Assembly: GCA_964522845.1 (NCBI GenBank)
Contig: CAZFZQ010000025.1
Span: forward strand, 1 to 11,593
DNA length: 11,593 bases
DNA from: CAZFZQ01 sp964522845
GTDB lineage: Bacteria > Patescibacteriota > Patescibacteriia > GCA-002772895
Reading direction: 5' to 3'
A model generated the notes under the pieces. That model was not told the origin of the DNA. It ran no database searches and saw nothing but the letters and a program-made list of their open reading frames with translations. Positions 5,068 to 10,088 of this stretch are shown piece after piece (position 1 is the first letter of the stretch; every line of letters starts with the position of its first letter). Both the position numbers and the translations under genes were made by a program.

Positions 5068-6348
5068 ATGTCCGAGATAGAAAAAGCCATCAGGCAAATT
5101 TGCGAAGAAAAAAATATTCCTTACGAGTCGGTTATCGGCACGATTGAGGCCGCGCTGGCCGCCGCTTATCGCAAGGATTTTGGCGAGAAAAATCAAAATA
5201 CCAAAGTTGAGTTTATCGCGGAGACCGGCGGTTCGCGCGTCTATGATGAGAAAACTGTTGTTGACGACGATACATTTGGCGTTGTGGTAAAAAAATTGGA
5301 AGAGCGGGAAGCGTTGCGCGCCGAAGGAAAATTGGAAAAGAAGGAGTTGACGCCGGAAGAAAAAGAAAAGGAAAAAGAACTTTCTCTTTATCCGAAACTG
5401 CATATCGCCCTCTCCGCCGCCAAGAAAATAAAAAAAGACGCGGACTTGGGAGAAATTTTGCGCATTGAACTTGAGGTGCCGGCGGAATACGGACGCATGG
5501 CCGCGCAAACCGCCAAGCAAGTTATTATTCAGCGCCTGCGCGAAACCGAGCGCGAAATGGTTTTCAATGAATTTAAAAGTCAGGAAGGAAAAATCGTTAT
5601 TGCCACGGTGGAACGCCGCGACGGCCGCCTCGTGCTTTTGGATGCGGGCAAGGCTACGGCCGTAATGCTTCCGGAAGACCAGATACAAATGGAAAATTAC
5701 CGCACCGGAGCCCGTTTTAAAGTCTACGTAAAATCCGTGGGACTCACTTCCAAGGGCCCGGAAATTTTGGTGTCGCGCACTCATGCTGACATTGTGGCGA
5801 AACTTTTTGAATCGGAAATTCCGGAAATTTCTTCCGGCGTGGTGGAAATAAAAGGCATTGCCAGAGAAGCGGGTTCGCGTTCCAAAGTCGCGGTTCATAC
5901 GACGGATGAAAACATTGACCCCATCGGTTCTTGCATCGGCCAGCGCGGCGCGAGAATTCAAACTATCATCAATGAATTGGGCGGTGAAAAAATTGATATT
6001 GTTTTGTATGACGAAGATATGTCAAAATTTATCGGCAACGCCTTGTCGCCGGCAAAAGTTTTGGGCATTGAAGCAAATAAAGAAAATAAAAGCGTCATCG
6101 TGAATGTGGCGCCGGAGCAATTTTCTTTGGCCATCGGGCGTTCCGGACAAAATGTCCGCTTGGCCGCCAAGCTTACCGGCTGGAATATTAAAGTCGTTGA
6201 AAAACGGGAAGATGCTGTGAAACCGGCCGAGGTGTCAGTGGAAGCGGGGGAAGGATCGCCGGCAGCCGAAGTTGCTGAAGTCCCAAAAGAAGAACCGGTT
6301 GCAAAACCAAAAAGAACAAGAAAAAAGAAAACGGAAGCGGTGGAATAA
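5068..6348 (+). CDS. nusA: Transcription termination/antitermination factor NusA
   Basis: The 426-aa protein has the NusA architecture. The RNA-polymerase-binding N-terminal domain spans about 1-165. An S1 domain spans about 172-235 (IVIATVERRDGRLVLLDAGKATAVMLPEDQI). The tandem KH domains carry GQRG at 291-294 (IGSCIGQRGARIQTI) and GRSG at 357-360 (FSLAIGRSGQNVRLAAKLTGWNI). NusA binds polymerase and nascent RNA to modulate pausing, hairpin termination and antitermination. The N-terminal domain carries an Glu/Lys-rich insertion (about 78-106). The C-terminal acidic repeats of E. coli NusA are absent, replaced by a Lys/Arg/Glu tail ending KRTRKKKTEAVE. No rimP is next to it, unlike the usual rimP-nusA-infB order. 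The start has no Shine-Dalgarno motif and follows a repeat array. Confidence 0.96.
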   Translation: MSEIEKAIRQICEEKNIPYESVIGTIEAALAAAYRKDFGEKNQNTKVEFIAETGGSRVYDEKTVVDDDTFGVVVKKLEEREALRAEGKLEKKELTPEEKEKEKELSLYPKLHIALSAAKKIKKDADLGEILRIELEVPAEYGRMAAQTAKQVIIQRLRETEREMVFNEFKSQEGKIVIATVERRDGRLVLLDAGKATAVMLPEDQIQMENYRTGARFKVYVKSVGLTSKGPEILVSRTHADIVAKLFESEIPEISSGVVEIKGIAREAGSRSKVAVHTTDENIDPIGSCIGQRGARIQTIINELGGEKIDIVLYDEDMSKFIGNALSPAKVLGIEANKENKSVIVNVAPEQFSLAIGRSGQNVRLAAKLTGWNIKVVEKREDAVKPAEVSVEAGEGSPAAEVAEVPKEEPVAKPKRTRKKKTEAVE

Positions 6349-6353
6349 TTCCG

Positions 6354-6375
6354 TAATTAGTAATTAGTAATTTTT
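6354..6375 (+). repeat. Heptamer tandem repeat ahead of yidC
   Basis: Two exact TAATTAG units (6354-6360, 6361-6367) and a degenerate third (TAATTTT, 6368-6374) run up to ATG 6376. The array fills most of the 27-nt gap between the nusA stop and yidC. It is single-armed, unlike the arrays before rplT, nusA and groEL, and no Shine-Dalgarno motif is present. Confidence 0.7.
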
Positions 6376-7101
6376 ATGCTATATATATACAACATCATTC
6401 TTTATCAACCGATTTATAACGCCCTGATTTTTTTCTATAACATTATTCCCGGCCATGATTTGGGCGTATCCATCATCGCCATTACCGTGATTTTGAAAGT
6501 TATTCTTCATCCATTTCTCGCGAAGTCATTAAAATCACAAAAAGCTCTGCAAGAACTGGAGCCGAAAATGAAAGAACTTCGGGAAAAATATAAAGATAAC
6601 AAGCAGGAACAGGCCAAAGCCACGATGGAACTTTATAAACAAGAAAAAGTTTCGCCGTTTTCTTCTTGCTTGCCGCTTTTGATACAATTTCCGTTTTTGA
6701 TCGCCATGTATCAAGCCATGACAGCGACGGTGGCGAACAAGGGTTTTGAAATTTTATATCCTTTTGTTTCCAATCCCGGAACGATCAAGGCCATATCTTT
6801 TGGCATTTTAGATTTGACCAAGCCCAATATTTTGCTGGCGATTTTGGCGGGTGCGGCGCAATTTTTTCAGACAAAAATGCTCTACGTAAAACAGCCGCCA
6901 AAAAAAGCGGGCGAGGGAGCGAAAGACGAAGGCCAGATGGCCATGATGAACAAACAGATGCAATATATGATGCCGCTTTTCACGGTTTTTATCGGCATCT
7001 CGCTTCCGGCCGGCCTTACTCTTTATTGGTTTTTTACCACGCTTTTAACTATCGGCCAGCAAGCGCTGATATTCAAAAAGAATAAACAAAAAGTGCAATA
7101 A
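6376..7101 (+). CDS. yidC: YidC/Oxa1 family membrane protein insertase (short form)
   Basis: The 241-aa protein corresponds to the conserved YidC core without the large periplasmic domain of proteobacterial YidC. Helices lie at about 30-50 (first core helix), 101-120 (SSCLPLLIQFPFLIAMYQAM, the conserved PLLIQFPFLIAMY motif), 150-170, about 193-215 (MPLFTVFIGISLPAGLTLYW, with the conserved P-x-GL-x-LYW) and 216-235. A charged cytosolic coiled hairpin lies at 50-100 (LKSQKALQELEPKMKELREKYKDNKQ). It inserts and folds membrane proteins with or without Sec. The arginine usually found in the first core helix groove is Lys41 here (ILKVILHPF). The usual rnpA-yidC-jag setting is absent; the gene lies between nusA and a PRC-barrel gene. 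Confidence 0.94.
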   Translation: MLYIYNIILYQPIYNALIFFYNIIPGHDLGVSIIAITVILKVILHPFLAKSLKSQKALQELEPKMKELREKYKDNKQEQAKATMELYKQEKVSPFSSCLPLLIQFPFLIAMYQAMTATVANKGFEILYPFVSNPGTIKAISFGILDLTKPNILLAILAGAAQFFQTKMLYVKQPPKKAGEGAKDEGQMAMMNKQMQYMMPLFTVFIGISLPAGLTLYWFFTTLLTIGQQALIFKKNKQKVQ

Positions 7102-7106
7102 TATTT

Positions 7107-7418
7107 ATGAAAATCGCGGCGAAAAAATTACTCGGCCTCCGCGTGGAAACAAAAAGCGGACGAAGGCTCGGACGCGTGCGCGATTTTGAAATTGATGCCG
7201 ATACTTTGGAAATAAAAAAATTTTATGTCCGTCCGGCAGGACTGGTCAAGGGGCTTACGGACGGGGACTTGATTGTGGGAAAAAATTCCGTAGTTTCAAT
7301 TGATGAAAATAAAATGGCGGTTGATGACTTAGTGGAGGCGGAACTCGCTGAAGCCGCGGAACGAAAAAAACAATTGGTAGTTGAGAGTTCGCCGGTTTTG
7401 ACATCAACCGAGGAATAA
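7107..7418 (+). CDS. PRC-barrel domain protein
   Basis: The 103-aa product matches the PRC-barrel pattern: an N-terminal strand set KLLGLRVETKSGRRLGRVRDFEIDADTLEIKKFYVRP (about 7-43), then DLIVGKNSVVSIDENKMAVDD, and a charged helical tail ending in Ser/Thr/Glu. PRC-barrels are small beta-barrels found in photosynthetic reaction centre H subunits and, outside phototrophs, in RNA-processing proteins such as RimM and in free-standing sporulation or stress proteins. No phototrophy is implied. It starts 5 nt after the yidC stop, and its own stop lies 12 nt before the next gene, so it is part of the nusA-yidC transcription unit. A role near RNA metabolism would fit RimM-type relatives, but this is inference. 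Confidence 0.82.
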   Translation: MKIAAKKLLGLRVETKSGRRLGRVRDFEIDADTLEIKKFYVRPAGLVKGLTDGDLIVGKNSVVSIDENKMAVDDLVEAELAEAAERKKQLVVESSPVLTSTEE

Positions 7419-7430
7419 AAGGAGAGGAGT

Positions 7431-8354
7431 ATGGCTGAAATAAAATCGGAAATATTAAAGACGCTTGCGTTTTACGATATTTTTGAATATCCATTAACGC
7501 CTTTGGAAATTCATAAGAATTTGGGGACGGCCGCGGATTTTGCGGATGTTGCCGCCGCTCTGAATGAGTTAAAGATTGAAAATAAAATAATAATGGAAAG
7601 CGGGTATTTCTTTTTGGCCGGAAGAGAAGATCTTGCGGCGGAGAGAAAGGCCCGTTTTTTGATTTCTTTTAAAAAATTGGAACGCGCTAAGAAAATCGCC
7701 CGCCTTTTTGCCTGGTTTCCGTTTATAAAATTTATCGGCGCCTGCAATTCGCTGGGATATTTCAACGCCGCGGAAGGAAGCGACATAGATTTTTTTATTA
7801 TCACTCGCCGCGGACGAATTTGGATAACGCGTTTTTTAACCACCATACCTCTTATCATTTTCAATCTGCGTCCGAAGGCCGGCAATATGCGCGATAAATT
7901 TTGTTTAAGTTTTTACGTTGCCGACAATGCTTTGGATATTTCTTCGGTGGCGCTTCGGGAAGGGGATCCTTATTTTTATCATTGGTTCTGCTGGATTTTG
8001 CCGCTGTATGATGATGGCATTTGGCAAAAATTTATCGGTGCCAATGGCTGGGTAAAAAACTATTTTCCCAATTTTGTGCCGCAAAATAATTATTTCGCGC
8101 TTGTCCCGCGAAGCCTCGGCGAAGTGGGGCCGCGGCCGCGATTTATAAAAAAAATATTTGAAAAATTATTTTTTTTGCCGGAAAAATTTTTCCGCTGGGG
8201 GCAAACGCTCGCCATGCCACGCGAATTAAAAGAGGCGGTATTTCGCGGCGACAATAGCGTGGTAATCAATGATGAGATGCTGAAGTTTCATTTGCTTGAT
8301 CGCCGGGAGGAATACAAAAATAATTACGAATTACGAATTAAAAATTACGAATAA
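7431..8354 (+). CDS. Winged-helix plus nucleotidyltransferase-fold protein
   Basis: The 307-aa protein begins with a winged-helix-like region (about 1-65: ILKTLAFYDIFEYPLTPLEIHKNL...NKIIMESGYFFLAGRED). It then carries a nucleotidyltransferase-like motif GACNSLGYFNAAEGSDIDFFIIT (103-125), with the metal-binding pair Asp118 and Asp120. Such minimal nucleotidyltransferases transfer NMPs to proteins, RNA or antibiotics; the target here is unknown. A hydrophobic patch at 131-145 (WITRFLTTIPLIIFN) is common in the group. The start has a clear Shine-Dalgarno motif (AAAGGAGAGGAG before ATG). Two parts look repeat-derived: residues about 225-236 (LVPRSLGEVGPR) and the last ten residues (NYELRIKNYE), which are encoded by a heptamer tandem array. 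The stop is 1 nt before the next start. Confidence 0.85.
   Translation: MAEIKSEILKTLAFYDIFEYPLTPLEIHKNLGTAADFADVAAALNELKIENKIIMESGYFFLAGREDLAAERKARFLISFKKLERAKKIARLFAWFPFIKFIGACNSLGYFNAAEGSDIDFFIITRRGRIWITRFLTTIPLIIFNLRPKAGNMRDKFCLSFYVADNALDISSVALREGDPYFYHWFCWILPLYDDGIWQKFIGANGWVKNYFPNFVPQNNYFALVPRSLGEVGPRPRFIKKIFEKLFFLPEKFFRWGQTLAMPRELKEAVFRGDNSVVINDEMLKFHLLDRREEYKNNYELRIKNYE
8101..8130 (+). repeat. In-frame interspersed repeat inside the nucleotidyltransferase gene
   Basis: The segment GTCCCGCGAAGC (8103-8114) followed by GCGAAGTGGGG (8119-8129) closely matches the two flanks of a larger palindromic insert in the next gene: GTCCCTCGAAGC at 9086-9097 and GCGAAGTGGGG at 9114-9124. In the second copy the two blocks are separated by an extra hairpin. 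The segment encodes roughly VPRSLGEVG and keeps the frame. Two copies within 1 kb in unrelated genes point to a dispersed repeat family. Confidence 0.6.
8323..8350 (+). repeat. Heptamer tandem repeat spanning a gene end and ahead of the O-antigen-ligase gene
   Basis: Four consecutive 7-bp units lie at 8323-8350: ATTACGA, ATTACGA, ATTAAAA, ATTACGA. They encode the last residues of the upstream protein (NYELRIKNYE) and lie 5 nt before ATG 8356. The array is partly coding and partly leader. No Shine-Dalgarno motif precedes the next gene. Confidence 0.85.
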
Positions 8355-8355
8355 A

Positions 8356-9618
8356 ATGCAAAAAATATTTTTTTATTTTTTTATATTTTTGCTTCCTTGG
8401 CAGACACGGATGATTTTTACGCCGGAAAAACCGGAATTTTTATCATTTAGCATTTATCTATCGGAAATTTTTTTGTGGCTCGCGCTGGCGTTTTGGCTCA
8501 CAAACGCGGATTTGAAAAAAGTCAGCACCCCCCTTTTGAAAAGGGGGGGAGGGGGGATTTTGCTTTTTTGTTTCTTTGCTTTTTTGAGTATTTCCTGGTC
8601 TTCCGACCGCGTTGCCGCCTTCCGCCTTTGGCTTTTTATTTTTGACGGGATAATGGTTTATTTATTTTTACGGGAACATAGCGAGTTGCGGCAAAAGGCA
8701 ATCAAAGTTTTTTTGTTCTCATTATTTATTGTTTCCCTTTTTGGCATCTGGCAATTTTTTAATTTAGGATCGCCGGCGCTAAAGTGGTTGGGATTGGCGA
8801 CGCGGGGAGCGTGGAACTTGGGTGATATCGTTGTTCAAACAGATGGCACAAGGTGGCTTCGCGCCTACGGCCCCTTTTCGCATCCTAATATTTTTGGCGG
8901 TTATCTGGCAGTAGGTTTAATTATAATGTTTAATGAAATAAAAAAGATAACAAAAGCACTACGATCGTATGAGTTTTGTTACATTTATTTTTTGTCCGCG
9001 GTTTTATTTTTCGCGCTGTTTTTGACTTTCAGCCGGTCGGCGTGGCTGGCGTTAATAATAAGTGCATTTTTCCTCCCTCTTGCCCGTCCCTCGAAGCTCT
9101 TGGTAGTCCAAGAGCGAAGTGGGGTAATCAAGGGGGAGGTTAGGAGGGGGATTCTTAAATTTATTTTATTTTTATTCGTATTTGCTGTTGCATTGTCAAT
9201 AATTTTTTGGCCATTGCTACGCACGCGCGCCACAAGCGCCGGCCGGCTGGAACAAAAATCCAACACCGAGCGGGTAGCCAGCTGGCGTGAAGGCCTTGCA
9301 GTTTGGTATCAAAATCCATTTTTTGGTTCCGGCCCCGGCCTCGGCAATTCTACTGTAGGGGTTGCGAAGCCCTACAGTCAGCCGCCGCATAACATTTTTA
9401 TTTTAGTTTTGTCGCAGCTTGGGCTTGTCGGTTTCGCGATTTATCTTTTCCTCTGGCGCGGATTTTGGAAAAATACCGCCCGCTTCGCCGAATCGAGGCG
9501 AGCCACCCGCCCGATTTTAATTTTATTTTTTATCATCGGCCTCTTTGACCACTATCTTTGGACGCTTTACTCCGGGCAGATGCTTTTTTGGCTTGGTTTA
9601 AGCTTAAATCAGGATTAA
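8356..9618 (+). CDS. O-antigen ligase/polymerase-like (Wzy_C) membrane protein
   Basis: The 420-aa polytopic protein has about ten to twelve membrane helices. Wzy/WaaL-type motifs are visible: RAYGPFSHPNIFGGYL (169-184), FSRSAWLAL (225-233), ERVASWREGL (305-314), and GSGPGLGN...PPHNIFILVLSQLGLVG (325-359). These enzymes join lipid-linked glycan units outside the membrane, to lipid A-core, to another chain or to protein. Many cells of this group lack lipopolysaccharide, so protein glycosylation or surface polysaccharide assembly is likelier. ATG 8356 was chosen; an in-frame ATG at 8296 is embedded in the preceding gene and would translate the tandem array. Three palindromic inserts disturb the sequence in frame (8526-8557, 9072-9139, 9352-9378), the last between the G-x-G and HN motifs. 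Confidence 0.87.
   Translation: MQKIFFYFFIFLLPWQTRMIFTPEKPEFLSFSIYLSEIFLWLALAFWLTNADLKKVSTPLLKRGGGGILLFCFFAFLSISWSSDRVAAFRLWLFIFDGIMVYLFLREHSELRQKAIKVFLFSLFIVSLFGIWQFFNLGSPALKWLGLATRGAWNLGDIVVQTDGTRWLRAYGPFSHPNIFGGYLAVGLIIMFNEIKKITKALRSYEFCYIYFLSAVLFFALFLTFSRSAWLALIISAFFLPLARPSKLLVVQERSGVIKGEVRRGILKFILFLFVFAVALSIIFWPLLRTRATSAGRLEQKSNTERVASWREGLAVWYQNPFFGSGPGLGNSTVGVAKPYSQPPHNIFILVLSQLGLVGFAIYLFLWRGFWKNTARFAESRRATRPILILFFIIGLFDHYLWTLYSGQMLFWLGLSLNQD
8526..8557 (+). repeat. In-frame palindromic G/C-run insert 1 in the O-antigen-ligase gene
   Basis: CCCCCCTTTT (8528-8537) and AAAAGGGGGG (8539-8548) form a perfect 10-bp inverted repeat around one G, followed by a further run of six Gs (8551-8556). 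It encodes TPLLKRGGGG (residues 58-67), a charged, glycine-rich loop between two membrane helices. The composition is unlike the surrounding gene. Confidence 0.75.
9072..9139 (+). repeat. In-frame nested palindromic insert 2 in the O-antigen-ligase gene
   Basis: An outer stem of 11 bp with one mismatch (CCTCCCTCTTG 9072-9082 with CAAGGGGGAGG 9129-9139) encloses a perfect 8-bp inner stem (GCTCTTGG 9096-9103 with CCAAGAGC 9108-9115, loop TAGT). It encodes a hydrophilic segment at residues about 240-262 (LARPSKLLVVQERSGVIKG) between two membrane helices and keeps the frame. A nearby AGGAGGGGGA (9142-9151) continues the G-rich composition. Its inner flanks match the repeat at 8103-8129. Confidence 0.8.
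9352..9378 (+). repeat. In-frame palindromic insert 3 in the O-antigen-ligase gene
   Basis: ACTGTAGGG (9352-9360) and CCCTACAGT (9370-9378) are perfect inverted arms. TT/AA pairs can extend them past one G-G mismatch to a GCG loop. The segment encodes TVGVAKPYS (residues 333-341) in the loop between the G-x-G-x-G and HN motifs of the Wzy_C region and leaves the frame open. Confidence 0.75.
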
Positions 9619-9651
9619 AATTTTTCGCTAAATTTAGAAAATTTAAAACCC

Positions 9652-9680
9652 TTGACAAGGTTTATTTTTTATTGTAGAGT
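9652..9680 (+). promoter_or_regulatory. groES: Promoter of groES-groEL
   Basis: TTGACA (9652-9657), a 17-bp spacer and TAGAGT (9675-9680, 4/6 to TATAAT) lie in the 101-nt gap before groES. Transcription would start near 9687. No CIRCE element (TTAGCACTC-N9-GAGTGCTAA) is present in the gap or the leader, so HrcA control of the usual kind is not indicated. Confidence 0.72.
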
Positions 9681-9719
9681 AAGATAAATCATTAAGCTTA
9701 TAAATAACTTGTAAATAAT

Positions 9720-10007
9720 ATGAATTTGAAGCCATTGCATGACAGGGTAATCGTAAAACCCTTGAAGGAAAATGAAATGACAAAATCCGGCATTATTTTG
9801 CCTGATACTTCTAAGGAAAAGCCGGAACGCGGCGAAGTTATGGCCGCGGGCCCGGGACGTTTGCTGGATAACGGCACCCGCGCCGAGATGTCGGTCAAAG
9901 TCGGCAATAAAATTTTATTTAAAAAATACAGCCCGGACGAGGTCAAAATTGACGGGCAAGAATATTTAATTTTAGACGAACGCGAAATTCTCGCAATAAT
10001 AGAATAG
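9720..10007 (+). CDS. groES: Co-chaperonin GroES (Hsp10)
   Basis: The 95-aa product has the normal length and layout of GroES. The N-terminal strand MNLKPLHDRVIVKPLKENE is followed by the mobile loop that docks on GroEL (MTKSGIILPDTSKEKPERGEV, with the conserved G-I-[I/V]-[I/L]-P). The core AAGPGRLLDNG...VKVGNKILFKKYSPDEVKIDGQEYLILDEREILAIIE follows. It caps GroEL as a heptamer during ATP-driven folding. It has its own promoter and no Shine-Dalgarno motif (leader ends TTGTAAATAAT before ATG). Its TAG stop forms the first bases of the repeat array that leads into groEL. Confidence 0.97.
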   Translation: MNLKPLHDRVIVKPLKENEMTKSGIILPDTSKEKPERGEVMAAGPGRLLDNGTRAEMSVKVGNKILFKKYSPDEVKIDGQEYLILDEREILAIIE

Positions 10008-10082
10008 GTTGATAGGTTTTTAGGTTAATAGGTTATTAGGTTCTCCCTAACGACCTAATTACCTAACCGCCTAACCACCTGC
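10005..10082 (+). repeat. Two-armed TAGGTT-type repeat array between groES and groEL
   Basis: The left arm (10005-10042) consists of 7-8-bp units around TAGGTT (TAGGTTGA, TAGGTTTT, TAGGTTAA, TAGGTTAT, TAGGTT). The right arm (10046-10080) consists of complementary CCTAA/ACCTAA units (CCTAACG, ACCTAATT, ACCTAACCG, CCTAACC, ACCT). The arms fold into a long imperfect hairpin with loop TCT/CCC. The left arm starts at the groES stop codon and the right arm ends 6-8 nt before groEL ATG 10089, so the array occupies almost the whole intergenic gap. Confidence 0.88.
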
Positions 10083-10088
10083 ATTTTT

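Noticed and set aside
5047..5961. 304-codon open frame on the minus strand through nusA
   Set aside because: It lies antisense to a well-conserved nusA, its translation is low-complexity and Phe/Arg-rich, and it has no credible family signature. It is a codon-bias shadow.
8129..8140. GCCGCGGCCGCG palindrome as a protein-binding site
   Set aside because: It is inside a coding sequence next to a repeat element, and too simple to support a binding-site claim.
8296..8355. Upstream ATG giving a 440-aa version of the O-antigen-ligase protein
   Set aside because: The extra 20 residues come from the end of the preceding gene and the heptamer array. ATG 8356 begins directly with a membrane helix as expected.
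9619..9719. CIRCE operator for HrcA before groES
   Set aside because: No TTAGCACTC-N9-GAGTGCTAA inverted repeat or close variant is present in the gap.
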